A stretch of DNA of 64,000 nucleotides from Ambrosia x helenae (GCA_030844895.1 CM061233.1:37231126-37295125); one strand, 5' to 3'. Shown: positions 32,102-45,046, counted from the stretch's first letter. Made by a program: numbers and translations. Notes: generated by a model not told the origin, from the letters alone.

Positions 32102-35100
32102 ATGGCACCAGCCACAAGAAGCAACAGTGGGAATGAAAGACTGCCCACGACACCCGAGGAGCTTGAAACCCTAGTTTCGGGACGTATCGCCCAAGCTCTC
32201 GCAGAACACAATGCCACGCGCACCGAAAGGTCGCGAGACCGAACCGGGAGCGACAGACGCGAAACCTCCCCTACTGGTAAGAAGACGTCGGGTATATATA
32301 CAGCAGGAGTCTTCGTGAAACTCCTACCTTATATAATATATTGCTTTATTATTGCAGAAACGGCCTCACGAGAACGTGGCTGCACGTTTAAAGCTTTCCT
32401 GGACTGCAAACCACTGAATTTCAGCGGCACTGAAGGTTCTGTCGGACTAGTCAAATGGTTCGAGAAGACCGAAGCTGTGATTCGTATTAGCAGCTGTACC
32501 CCACGACAGGCTGTCATGTATGCCACGAACCTGTTTCTGGACCAAGTTCTAACCTGGTGGAACAACCAAGTGCAGACACTGGGAGATGATGCTGCTTACT
32601 CCTTATCATGGTTGGAGTTGAAAGAACTAATGATCGCCGAGTACTGCCCGGCAAGTGAAGTGCAGAAGCTAGAGACTGAGTTCTGGAACCTCACCATGGT
32701 TGGACCGGACGTAGCTGGTTACACGTCCAGATTCCATGACCTCTCCCGGTTAGTGCCTCGCCTGGTCACCCCGGAAAGCAAAAAGGTGGAAAGGTACCTC
32801 TTCGGACTGGCACCACAGATACGCGGCATGGTCACTGCTTCCAAGCCTACAACCATGCGCGAAGCTATCGACCTCGCCTTAAGCCTCACTGAAGACGCCA
32901 TCCGAATGGGCACTCTAATCCGGAAAGTGTCAGGGTTGAAGCTTACTGAGTCCAGCAGTGTTGAGGGTAAGAATCTGGGTACAAGTTCAGTCGTCGGGTC
33001 AAGTGAACAGGGAAATAGGCCAAGGTTTGGGAAGCGTAAGCGCGATGAAAGGAAAAAGGATGGATCATCAGGTTCAGGGAAGAAAGGAAAAGGGTACGTG
33101 GCCACTGGACGCGGAAATAATGGGAAGCAAGGTTATCAGGGCAAGGACGAAGTAATCTGCGGTAAGTGCCGTCGTTCGGGGCACAAGACTGAAGACTGCA
33201 GATCAGGAGCGCCAAAGAACAGTGGAGCGAGGCCCTGTTTCTCATGTGGATCGCTCGATCATTGGAAGAGGGACTGCCCCAAACTTAACAACCAAGCCCG
33301 TGGGCGAGCGTTCGTGATCGGTGCCGGTGACGCACGACAAGACCCTAATGTGGTCACTGGTACGTTCCCTCTAAATGGTCATTATGCTTCAGTATTGTTT
33401 GATACTGGCGCTGATTTTAGCTTCGTATCTGTTGAATTTAAAAGATTACTTGGTTTAAAGACTAGTAAGCTAGACACACCATACTCTATCGAACTAGCTA
33501 ACGGTAAGACTATAGAAACTCGAGAGGTAGCAAAGGACTGCAAGTTGGATCTCTGTGGTCATGAGTTTGACATTGAGCTATTGCCAGTCGTACTGGGTAG
33601 CTTTGACATAGTCGTTGGCATGGATTGGCTATCCGCACACCGCGCCATCGTCGTGTGCAATGACAAAGTAATTCAAGTTCCCCTCGCGAGCGGTGAAACC
33701 CTATCGATCCAAGGGGAAAGGCGTGGAACGCCATTGAGAATTATTACCAGCATGAAAGCCAGGAAGTGCCTAAGGAAAGGTCTCGTCGCATTCTTGGCGC
33801 ATGTGGTAGACAAGAAGGCCGACGAGCGAAAGCTAGAAGACATTCCGATAGCCAGAGACTTTCCAGATGTGTTCCCAGAAGATTTGCCGGGATTGCCGCC
33901 ACCCCGACAAGTCGAGTTTCGCATCGACCTTGTTCCAGGAGCAGCACCGGTAGCGCGATCGCCATATCGCCTAGCTCCTTCTGAGATGCAGGAATTGTCT
34001 GAACAACTGCAAGAGTTGTTGGACAAGGGTTTCATAAGACCAAGCTTCTCACCCTGGGGAGCTCCCGTCTTGTTCGTGAAGAAGAAGGATGGCACTTTTC
34101 GAATGTGCATCGACTACCGAGAACTGAACAAACTAACTATTAAAAATCGCTATCCTCTTCCCAGGATCGACGATTTGTTTGATCAACTTCAAGGATCCAG
34201 TTTCTACTCCAAGATCGATCTAAGGTCCGGCTATCATCAATTGCGTATTCAAGAAGAAGACGTGCCAAAAACAGCGTTCAGGACTCGTTATGGGCACTAT
34301 GAGTTCCTGGTCATGCCATTTGGTTTAACTAACGCACCAGCTGTTTTCATGGACTTGATGAACCGAGTGTGCAAACCATACTTGGATAAATTTGTCATTG
34401 TCTTCATTGATGACATCTTGATCTACTCGCGCACGAAGGAGAGGAACACGAGGATCATCTCCGATTAATCCTCGAGGTACTTCGCAAAGAGAAACTCTAT
34501 GCTAAATTTTCAAAATGTGATTTTTGGATTCGAGAGGTTCACTTTCTAGGCCATGTAGTGAATGAAAAGGGTATACATGTCGATCCCGCCAAGATCGAAG
34601 CAATCAAGAATTGGGACGCCCCTAGAACGCCTACTGAAGTACGACAATTTCTTGGCCTTGCGGGTTACTACAGAAGGTTCATCGAGAACTTTTCTAAAAT
34701 AGCACAGTCCTTAACCATGCTAACCCAAAAGGATAAGAAGTTTGAATGGACGGAAAGGCAGGAAGCAGCGTTTCAGTTGCTGAAGGATAAGTTATGTGGC
34801 GCACCAATACTATCACTCCCCGATGGTACGGAAGACTTTGTAGTTTACAGTGACGCCTCTCATCAGGGATTGGGTTGTGTATTGATGCAGCGAGAGAAGG
34901 TCATAGCCTATGCTTCCAGACAGCTAAAGCTTCACGAGAAGAATTACACCACACATGATCTGGAACTAGGAGCCGTGGTATTCGCACTCAAGATATGGAG
35001 ACACTATCTGTACGGAACCAAGTGTACAATCTTCACTGATCATAAAAGTTTGCAGCACATCTTTGACCAGAAGGAATTGAACATGCGACAACGGCGATGG

Positions 35101-36693
35101 GTCGAATTATTGAACGATTACGATTGTGAGATAAAGTACCATCCCGGGAAGGCAAACGTCGTAGCCGATGCCTTGAGTCGCAAGGAACGGGTTAAGCCAC
35201 TGCGTGTCCGAGCTTTGGGTCTAACCATCCACACGAACCTGACTGACCGGATTCGTGAAGCTCAAACTAACGCTCTTAAACCCGAGAATGTCAAAAGTGA
35301 AAGATTGCGAAAGATGGTTGATTCACTGGAGTCAAAAGCGGATCAAGCTCTGTATTTCATGAATAGAATTTGGGTACCAGTGTACGGTGGATTGCGTGAA
35401 CTGGTATTAGCCGAAGCCCACAGTTCGCGATATTCGGTTCACCCTGGAGCAGACAAGATGTTCCATGATTTGAAGGAATTTTACTGGTGGCCAAATTTCA
35501 AGAGAGATATAGCGGCGTATGTTGCGCGATGTTTGACTTGCGCGAAGGTCAAGGCCGAGCATCAGAGACCATCCGGTTTGCTCCAGCAACCGGAAATACC
35601 GGAATGGAAATGGGAAAGGATCACTATGGACTTCATTACCAAATTGCCCAGGACAACAAGCGGCCATGACATGATCTGGGTAATCGTTGATCGATTGACA
35701 AAATCCGCACACTTCCTCCCCATTCGCGAAACGGATAAGTTGGAGAAACTAACCCGTTTGTATATTAAGGAAGTTGTGTCGAAACACGGTGTACCTATTT
35801 CTATCATCTCCGATCGAGATAGTCGTTTCACCTCAAGATTTTGGGAAAGTTTAAATGAAGCCCTCGGTACTCGCCTTGACATGAGTACCGCATATCATCC
35901 ACAAACCGATGGTCAGAGTGAACGAACCATCCAGACCCTGGAGGATATGCTACGGGCATGCGCAATCGATTTCAGCGGAAATTGGGATACACACTTGCCA
36001 CTGGTAGAGTTTTCGTATAACAACAGCTACCACACGAGCATTCAAGCTGCACCCTTTGAAGCTTTATATGGACGCAAGTGCAGATCGCCTCTATGTTGGG
36101 CCGAAGTTGGCGAAAAGCAACTTACCGGGCCCGAAATTGTTCAAGAAACGACGGATAAGGTCTTTCTGATCAGAGAACGTCTCAAAGCGGCACGTGACCG
36201 ACAGAAAAGCTACGCAGACATGAGGAGGAAGCCTTTGGAATTTCAAGTCGGAGACAGGGTCCTACTAAAGGTGTCACCTTGGAAAGGTGTCGCGCGCTTT
36301 GGGAAGCGCGGAAAACTGAACCCACGATATGTTGGACCATTCGAAATCCTGTCCAGAGTAGGCCCCGTAGCATACAAGCTCAAGTTACCACAAGAACTTA
36401 ACGGTGTACACGACACGTTCCACGTGTCGAACTTGAAAAAGTGCTTATCCGACGAAACCCTCATCATCCCCGCAGACGAAATCCACATTGACGACAAGTT
36501 ACACTTCGTCGAAGAGCCAATCGAAGTAACCGATTGGAAGGTCCAAAAACTAAGACGCAGTAAGATCAGATTGGTCAAAGTGCGTTGGAATGCCAAGCGT
36601 GGACCGGAGTTCACGTGGGAAAGGCTGGACCGGATGAAGCAAAAGTATCCCGCCCTATTCAAGAAGACCCCTATACCGGAGAGCTCAAAGTGA
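32102..36693 (+). pseudogene. gag-pol: Gypsy G gag-pol, one frameshift in RT
   Basis: The start [16 protein letters not shown] is followed by a Retrotrans_gag domain ([20 protein letters not shown]). Two CCHC knuckles come next ([14 protein letters not shown] near residue 351, [14 protein letters not shown] near 378), then protease [12 protein letters not shown] (near 432) and RT with FIDDILIYS (34402-34428). One base is missing in the GAG run near 34440-34450, causing a stop at 34466. The reading continues in the next frame with RNase H ([10 protein letters not shown]), integrase zinc site, core ([28 protein letters not shown]) and a chromodomain-like end ([18 protein letters not shown]). 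Domain order RT-RH-INT defines Ty3/gypsy. Residues 59-85 are encoded by an 81-nt GT..AG segment (32277-32357) that keeps frame and looks like a retained intron. With otherwise intact motifs, the copy is one lesion from complete. Confidence 0.93.
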
Positions 36694-36717
36694 ATTCCGG
36701 GACGGAATTCTCTTAAC

Positions 36718-36727
36718 GGGGGGAGAA
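36718..36727 (+). other. Polypurine tract of Gypsy G
   Basis: GGGGGGAGAA is directly adjacent to the 3' LTR start at 36728 and 25 bases after the gag-pol stop, the expected plus-strand primer. Confidence 0.9.
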
Positions 36728-39700
36728 TGTAACAACCGGCAAAATTAAGGTAATTCCGTACTAATTAATTAAACGCGATTAACGTAATTAACCGTAATTA
36801 TGTGCTGAATATTTAATTGAGGCCTTAGAAAGATAGGAATTCCCAAATAATGCATAGGAATGCATGAGTTTAATAGCAAAGCATGATAGGATCATGCGCA
36901 GGCAAAACTATCCGGTATGGACACTGGCGATTACCCGGTAAAACTTAAATAAGCGAAACGAACACCGGACACCCGGAATATAAAATAAATAATATTTTCA
37001 CAAAATATTATGAGTTTTGGAAACCCAAAGCCATACGTGAAAGCTTATTGCACAAATCTCCCGGTAACGAATAAAATGCGCGTACCGCACCCGATACGCG
37101 CGTAACACGTAAATTCACCCGGCAAAAGCCGAAATAAATTATCAGTAATTTAACTGGGCAAAATTTTATGAATATTAACGGTATTTTAATAGTGAGGTAA
37201 ATCGCGGTTAAAATTCAAGAAATACCCGGGCGGTACCCGAAAGGAATTAACTTAAACATAATATGGAGAAGTAATTAGCAAAGTGGACCCCACCAACCAC
37301 CCTATAGGGGGCCGGCCATGGGCCCACTTGAGTGGGAGATTGTGTAAAGTTGCTTCTTAAACCTTCCATGATGATATTATTAATAATGATTAGAATGCAC
37401 CTAAAGGTATTGGGTAGAATATTAACCAACATAATCCTTCCCTCTCTCTCTAATTTTCGGCCCAAACACCCCAATAATATCCCCAAGATTTTTAAATATC
37501 TTCCAATATCTTCCATAATCTTACACAAAGATTATCATCCAATCCTTGCAAGATACTTATGATCCTTGGAAGATTTGGGTAAGATAATATAACCACTTGA
37601 AGAACACTTGAAGAAATCACAAAAATTCTTCCCCTTTTCTTCTTCTTGGCCGTAACATTGCACCACCCCACCAACATCTCTCTTTCAATTTTTACAACTT
37701 CAAATCATCTCTAGTTCATCATCATTCAAACCCTTTCTTGTGTGTTCAAGAGCTTGGAGCATAACCCACTTGGAAGAACACATTAAACCTCACCCAAATC
37801 CAAGATTTTGTCTTCCCTAGCCTTGAGCTAGTAGTAAGTCTTGCATTGTTTTATTACTTGAAATGTTCATATTTTGTGCTATGAAAGCAAGTTGTACATT
37901 GTTGGGTAATAAAGATGAGTTTTATAAAAGTAATGGGTTTTGTTAAAAATAAAAATGGAAGATTAATAATAATGATGATGAGTCTTGGAATTATATTAAT
38001 AAATAAAATGTTGGTAGAAATAATAATAAAATACACTAACACTTGAGAAGATGATGATTTGGGCATATTAAATGAAAAGGACTTGAATGAGATGAAGATG
38101 ACTTTAATCATCATAGGATGATATAATATTGTCATAAAAATATTAAAATGAGTTAGAGAGCCATAGATGAAAAAGTTTCATCTTCAAAGTCCACTCACTT
38201 AGATGAGTAAAAATTTGATGTTTTGGATTAAAATATGGAATAAGCTTATTATTGACATCTAGGATGGATTAGAAGATCATTAAAAGTAAAAAGAAATAAA
38301 AACAACTAAACATGATGAAAATGGTTCTTCAAAGTCCACTAAAGTGGAAGAAAAATACTAACCTTGAAAGATTGAGTGAAAAATGCTACAAGTGTAAGTT
38401 AAAGGACTAATATGGCAACGTTGAAAGTCGATGGACTAAAATAAATATTTTAGAAAACTATTGGACCAAAAACACAATAATGAGAAAATTTGTGTCAAGA
38501 GTGTAAGTGATAATAATTTACAAGGTAAATTTGGTAAATAATAGTAGCCTACTTGGGTATTTTAAGTAAAAAGTATATTTTTATAAAATGGACGTTTTAT
38601 AAAAATAAATGGAGTAACGCGAGTATTTTATAAAGTAAGATTGTATAAAATAAATACTTGGGAAGACTTGTACAAAAATAAGATACTTTTATATAAATGG
38701 GAATATAAAAGTATCGGGAACATTTTTGGTAACAAGTTGGACAAGTCGGGCTAAAACATACAAAGTATATTTTTTTCCAAGAAATAAACGTTCGGAATCG
38801 GAAGTTGGAACAATACTTCCATAAGAACGCGCAACGGAAATAAATATGAAAAACGCTGACTAACGAACTTAGTTACACGAACCAACGTAAACGGACTTAT
38901 GAGGAAAAGACCATTACGTCGAGATAAAAAAAATATACATATATATTTTAAGGAAATAAAATATATATAACAAGGGTGAAACGTGCGTAACACTTTCCTA
39001 AGTGTAGTAACAATATTCGTGGGAAAGGAGAAACATAACGTAACAAATTAAAAACGCTAAACGACACATGAACTTAACAAGTAGTATCCACGCGATGATA
39101 TATGTACATATACTCGTTTCCAACGAAATTCTAGTACATCTATTTAAATGGGAAAATAGATGTGCGAGAAGGAAAACCGAGACGAGTAGGTGAAATATAT
39201 CTACGAACGCGTGAATACCGACAAGATCCTAGTACATTTATTTAAATGGGAAAATAAATGTACGGTGTGGTAAGTCTAGTCGGGCGTTAAGATTATGTTA
39301 CCAAACGACAAAGACTTAGCATATTTATTTAAATGGGAAAATAAATATGTGGCAAAGTAAGTCGGGTCGGTTAATAAGAAAACACTTTATATCGAGCGAA
39401 AAGATCCTAAGTATGATTATTTAAATGGGAAAATAATTATACGTTGGGTGGAGTCGTGTCGAGTATAATGTTGTACAAGTCATAAAGAATATTAATAAGA
39501 ATAATAAATGACTTGTAAGAAAAGGGTAATCCATCGCCATTGAACCTAGGATACGAAACTATTAAACGGGAATTGGGATAAAGACGTGGTCGGGAAGTTG
39601 GGTGTACAACTTGCCAAGGCACATAACCATAGGTGTAAGTGACTTATACGCCTAGAACCTTTGTAGGTACGGGATCACAAACTTTACTATTTTCTTTGAG

Positions 39701-40470
39701 CCGAGCACAGTTACAGGTGAGTCTCACGGCCCCATTTCTAAACTATTTAACGTTTTTACGGGGGAAAGATATGTTGGGATTGTATGACGGGTTGGATACT
39801 TGAGTAAAGATCGTCACTCGGGGTTGAGACCTCCCCACTATAATCATTTATTCAGGAATGAGAAACCAGAGGGATATTTGGATAGTACTATTGGTGCCTG
39901 ACAAGGCCCACCCCTAATCGATAGCGTCGATTATGCATCGGCGTATGCCTGGGGTGCACTTATTCTGAAATAAAGTCGTAGGAATACCGAGTAACGACTT
40001 TGGGCGGGGGCATTATTAATTGTCTTGGTTTGGTTATAGGCTCAAGTAAATTGTAGGACTTTGCAACTCCTATAAATGTCATAACAAGGATATTCCCACT
40101 TTATAAACAATTATTAAATTAAAACCTGTGAACTCACCAATATTTATATATTGACGATTTTCAAACATATCTTTCAGGTAATTGATTAATGGAAGTTAGC
40201 ATGGCGAGCAGGGTCGGGGATGTCTCCAAGTTGGGCGTTGGGAATGTCGTGAAAGGATCTTATCTCTTTATCCCATGGACTTAGGGATAAAGGGAGAAGC
40301 CTCTTTAACGATTTCAAAAACAATTTATAATTATGTATGGATAATTTGACATGATTATTAGCATTGAATAAATGCCCGTTTTTCTAATTACTATTGTGGT
40401 TTGCATTAATCTTGGCTTAATACTTTTGAACCGTCGCGCCACGTGTTTCCGCCTTAGACGTGGTGTGACA
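36728..40470 (+). repeat. Gypsy G 3' LTR (3,743 bp)
   Basis: Near-identical to the 5' LTR. Differences seen: an extra G near 37312, T to C near 37844, G to A near 39122, loss of one base near 39625 and C to T near 39813. The AAGTC duplication follows. Confidence 0.95.
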
Positions 40471-40590
40471 AAGTCACACCTCAAACCTAACACTGAATCC
40501 ATCTACTCCCATTATGGATTCCCATGGCAAAATACGTGTCACAGATTGCAGTGGAGGGTTCTCCGGGCTTTCGAGTCCACTATGTGTGGG

Positions 40591-43009
40591 TGTCACACCC
40601 TCAAATTTCCACCTGCGGAGTTCTACCGCGAGGCGTGTGACACACCAGGATCCAAGTCAACGGTCACAATAAACGACGTCTAAATGTAAAAACATACGTA
40701 AATAAGAACCATGCATAAGTTTAAACCAACATTCAAACAGTGCGGAAGCATTTAAAGTTTACAAAAGTCATGCATAAGTAAACATAAGTTCAAAAGTTCA
40801 TGATTTCCAAAACGTGCGAATGAGACCCTAGACGCGAGACGACTCCAGTGCGACCTCGTGCGCCTATCCGACAGCTGCTACCTTAGCGACCTGAGAAAAC
40901 ATGCTAAAAGAGTCAACATATAATGCTGGTGAGTTCACAGGTTTTAAATTAAACGTTTAAAGTATTCCTTCGAAAACCGTTACCATCACAATTACTACTA
41001 TGCTTATGAGAACGCCAACCCGGCGCAGAATGAGATACTCATACGGGTGAAACCATTACTGACTGAGCCGTGTGTTACCCTTAGTTTCCTATGGGCTACC
41101 GTCATCGCCGGTAGACCTTGTTTTGTTAGAGACAATATGCACCCGCCCGGTCCAACCGTCGGGTGGGGTTTGTCAGTTCCCAATAGCGCTATCCATATTT
41201 CCCCGCCATATACCCATGTTAGTGGTTTCAAGGGATTTTCGATGAACCGTATAGTACGATAAGTGAGCCATAGTATAACGTGATAAAGAGTCATGAGCCA
41301 TAAGCGTTTAACAAGTCATAAGTCATAAAAGAGTTTTAAGCATGTTTCTCCCCCGAAAACATAAACAGTAAAATGTGGGGCCGTGAACTCACCTTAGGTT
41401 GCGTATTCCGTTTAAGAGTAAACCGTATGCGTGATATGAGTAAACCGTCTGTAAGATATGATAGCCCCAACTATTGGCGACCTATCATAAGATATGTGTC
41501 AAGTTAGACTAATAACCCATCGGGTTCATTAGTCCCTAAGTCCAGTCCATGACCATTATGTGTTCGAAAAGCATGTTTAACCGACAACCAGACAACGTAA
41601 GACAAGACTCGACATCCCATTGGTGACCCGACATTCCACGTGTTAGATAAATACAAGACATCATGCCACATATGCAATTAAACACTTAGTACGCGCAACA
41701 GTTCACCTAGTCTAGCATAATGTCCGATTAACGCAAAAACAGGTCCGAACACGTGTTACTAAGTCATTGGGTGAATCCCGGGGTTCCTATCATGTTCCTA
41801 GGCGTCAAATCATGTTCCGGGATGTTAAAATATACATACAGCAGCATTACACGCGATTAGGAATCAAACTAGCATTTAGGAAAAGTCAACACGTGATTAG
41901 GGTTGGTCAACAGGCGATTACAAGGGCTAATCGCCTATATATACACGAGTAGGGTTCCCATTCAGGCGATTATGCCCCTAATCGCCTATAGCATAGGCGA
42001 TTAGGATGCCCAATCGCCTATAGTGCAGCTGATTTGGTTTTTCGCGCGTTTAACCCTCCAAATCAGATCCGAAACGTGTAAAAACACCCAATAATCATCC
42101 TAACACATTAACAAACATATTTCCAACAAAACCCCTAAGTTTTCATCATTCTAACAGTTCCGAATGCGAGTGTTTTCCCAAAATAGTAACCTAGCATGAA
42201 AACATCACATCAACATGCAAGAACTTGCCCTAAATAGCAAATATCCAGATTAAATCACATAACCACGTTGTCCGATAGCATCCTACTGTTCTAGCATCAT
42301 CCTATAACAAACCCTAACATCATACAATCAACAACATACCTCATATCATCCTTAATCATCAAAAATCCTTCAAATGGGTCAAAATATCAAGTATCAACAA
42401 TACACCACCAAAACCATTCAAACTCCTAGGGTATCATCATACAAACTTGTATCAGCAATAAACATCATAATAACACAAGAACAACCATGATTCAATCCTA
42501 AAAATCCTATCTTTAAACACATATAACACATATAACACATGTAAAGGTGTGGGTTTGTTTAAAAACGGTTTTAAATGGATTTTCAAAGATAAAAACATTT
42601 ATAAGTCAGGTCTGGACGTTTAGGGAGTAAAACATAATCATTTAAAGGTTTGGGTTTGAAGAACACGCCTTGTAATCAAGAGGTGATGATGGAATAAGCT
42701 TGAAAATGGTTGTTTTGATGCAAAAACGAGTTCCAGAGGGTGTTTGTGTGTTGGGTTATGTTATGGGACGGCTAGGGTTGCACAAATGATGTTTTGGAGG
42801 TCAAGGGTGGTATTTATAGGCGTTTTTAGTCGTTCAGCACGTATCACGCGAGTATGCAGACTTATACGCGATTAGGGAGCCTAATCGCATGACAGTTCAT
42901 GCGATTGGGGCCTAATCGCATGAATAGTCATGTGATTAGCCCCTACTCGCCTATAATCACCCTCCAATCGCCCCTTTATAGGCGATTAGGCTATTCCCCA
43001 AAATGAAAA
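40591..43009 (-). mobile_element. Solo LTR S, main part (minus orientation)
   Basis: The plus strand starts TGTCACACCCTCAAATTTCC after GTGGG (40586-40590). On the minus strand this is a gypsy LTR ending GGGTGTGACA. The other end of the same LTR, TGTGACACCCGGCAAC, is found at 44336-44645 after CCCAC (44331-44335), the reverse complement of GTGGG, so the halves were separated by an inversion. A minus-strand TATA (TATAAATA, 42818-42811) fits an LTR promoter. The sequence is dotted with AATCGCC/GGCGATT words in both orientations. No protein-coding ORF. Confidence 0.78.
42811..42818 (-). promoter_or_regulatory. TATA box of solo LTR S
   Basis: Minus-strand CGCCTATAAATACC about 200 bp from the inversion breakpoint. 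AATCGCC/GGCGATT inverted words lie on its upstream side (42860-42990). Confidence 0.5.
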
Positions 43010-43217
43010 TGAGTAGGTTTTGATTCGGATCTAATGGTGATCAAGTTTTGTGAAAGAAATTTTGATTTTATCCGTAAAAACAAGCCTACATCAATCAATC
43101 TCCATGTTCATGCAATGTTCATGCAAAATAGAAAAACTTTTGATGTTTTTGATGAAAAATTTGATTGAAAACTATCAATTTGCAGTTGTGTGATTGAGCA
43201 AAGCTCTGATACCACTT
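43010..43217 (-). other. Copia B primer site and first leader segment (inverted)
   Basis: Minus-strand TGGTATCAGAGC lies at 43214-43203, three bases from the LTR end. About 190 bp of leader follow, including ATTAGATCCGAATCAAAACC, similar to the leader of Copia A. It ends at an inversion breakpoint against LTR S near 43009/43010. Confidence 0.8.
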
Positions 43218-43664
43218 TGCAAAGGATCGGATTTGAGAAATCAACAATATAATCACACAAGTATAAGCAATCTAGGTGCGGAAACCCTAGATTACATGCA
43301 AAATGATAATGATGTTTTCCATTAATAATCAATTGATAAAAGCTTACAAGGGATAGATTATAATGAAAAACCTAGCTTTAGACTCTCTTGAACACTCTCT
43401 GGAAACACACACTAACACACAGTAATGACCAAAAGTTCTAACTTCTAAACACATCAAACATTTATATAGAGAATCACATTCGACCTTTACAAGGCTCGAA
43501 TGAATAAAAAATAAACATCCTGATAAGCTTCAAACTCCATTCGACAATTTTGATCTTCATTCAACACCACGCTAGGTCGAATGGACTTCAACAAATCTTT
43601 ATTTCTTCAAAACTTTTGTAATCTTATACAATCCAAAAGCGATAGCCACACATATGCATCAACA
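43218..43664 (-). repeat. Copia B 5' LTR, inverted (447 bp)
   Basis: Minus-strand TGTTGATGCATATGTGTGGC...AAATCCGATCCTTTGCA matches the plus-strand LTR at 60680-61188. It is shorter because it lacks one TCGAA dyad and an internal AT-rich segment. The duplication lies immediately outside (TCACC at 43665-43669). Confidence 0.88.
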
Positions 43665-44335
43665 TCACCACGACACTTAGAACATGGAGTCTAAGGATAG
43701 AATTGATACATGAGACTTCGGACATGAGGATATATATTAATACATAAACCAACCGCTCGAGCTCGTCCCCACGAATGACTATTACAAATGAAACCAAAAT
43801 ACTAATAATATGTATCGACATAGGGCCCAACCAGGAGGATACCAGGACGCGATACTTAGCACCCCGTTATTATTTATTTCCGCATTGCTATCTAGGTGAG
43901 TTTCGTGAACCATCCCCTCTTTTTAACTGTTAAATTATTATGGGGTGATACATGAGACTTCGGACATGAGGATATATATTAATACATAAACCAACCGCTC
44001 GAGCTCGTCCCCACGAATGACTATTACAAATGAAACCAAAATACTAATAATATGTATCGACATAGGGCCCAACCAGGAGGATACCAGGACGCGATACTTA
44101 GCACCCCGTTATTATTTATTTCCGCATTGCTATCTAGGTGAGTTTCGTGAACCATCCCCTCTTTTTAACTGTTAAATTATTATGGGGTGAATACATGCTT
44201 CCACGGTAAAACTAGTGTGATGTGATAAACTAGTATGATGTGACAAGGTGCTACCGACACCACTCACACTCATTAACCCAATGGGAGATTGGGCCACTTA
44301 ATATGTGGGTAGTACTACTTAGGGAAACTCCCACT
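43665..44335. repeat. Inverted piece of LTR N with an exact 242-bp tandem duplication
   Basis: It belongs to N: read on the current plus strand it continues the minus-strand sequence that breaks off at 61189. It contains CATTGCTATCTAGGTGAG and GGTGCTACCGACACCACTC, text typical of gypsy LTRs. Positions 43705-43946 and 43947-44188 are identical copies. The CCCAC duplication of S closes it at 44331-44335. No gene. Confidence 0.75.
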
Positions 44336-44645
44336 GTGACACCCGGCAACTTCCGGTAACTAACTTTTGAAAACTTAGTAAGTCTACCTTAGCGAGTCGC
44401 GCATACGTTACACATAACAAGGTCGGTTGAGTCGAGTCGCACATCATTAGAGTTTTAACATACGCAAGTCTCGGGTCCTGGGAATTGGTGATCGGGCGGG
44501 AACGTGTTATTTATCATGCATTATATGTTTACAATCATTATGTGACTTGTCGGTATGTGAATATGTGCTAACATGTGTTAAAACGGGGTTTAACGCGCAA
44601 AACACACGAACACAGAGGTTACAGGCGATCTTGCATAATTCAGAT
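44336..44645 (+). mobile_element. Solo LTR S, detached 5' end
   Basis: TGTGACACCCGGCAACTTCC begins right after CCCAC and runs about 310 bp to GGTTACAGGCGAT, where the second leader segment of Copia B begins. With the main part at 40591-43009 it makes one LTR of about 2.7 kb. Confidence 0.72.
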
Positions 44646-45046
44646 CAAATTGGTTGATTTTTGAAGAAAAAATGATTTTCAAATGGGTCAGGTCGAATGT
44701 GTTTGAGTTGGGTAGAACGAGTCTGAGTTTTGGGTCGAATCAATCATTTCTAGGTCGAACCAACTTGATTTAGGTCAAACCGAGTGGGTTTTTAGGTCGA
44801 ATCAGTTTGTTAGATCATCATTCAGAGTGTGTTGTTGTCCATTCAAACGATTCTTGTTCATTCGAACCATCGATGGGTCGAACGAAGTTCCTTCAAATCT
44901 GTTACTCATTCGAACTCATTCTAAGGTCGAACCAAGGTCTTGCATATTCATTCAAACCCTCGACATCAAGGTTTAGGTTGAACGAATTTCCAGATTTTCT
45001 ACGTGTTGTTATTTCGAACATCATAGACAACATTTGGGGATTACCG
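44646..45046 (+). other. Copia B second leader segment
   Basis: Untranslated sequence homologous to the distal leader of Copia A (TGATTTTTGAAG, then many GGTCGAA/ATTCGAAC words). No ORF; it leads into gag. Confidence 0.65.

Larger units (their letters stand above)
26218..40470 (+). mobile_element. Gypsy G: complete 14.25-kb Ty3/gypsy element, very young
   Basis: Two 3,743-bp LTRs (TGTAACAACCGG...GTGTGACA) flank a tRNA-iMet primer site, an accessory ORF, gag-pol and a polypurine tract. The duplication AAGTC is perfect (26213-26217 and 40471-40475). Comparing the LTRs by eye I found three substitutions and two 1-bp indels, under 0.1% substitution. This is the newest large insertion in the window. 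The long LTRs and chromodomain-like C-terminus suggest a Tekay/Del-type chromovirus; that placement is inferred. Confidence 0.93.

Noticed and set aside
43203..43214. GCTCTGATACCA as part of a tRNA gene
   Set aside because: Only the 3'-end complement is present, directly beside an LTR end; it is a primer binding site, not a tRNA.
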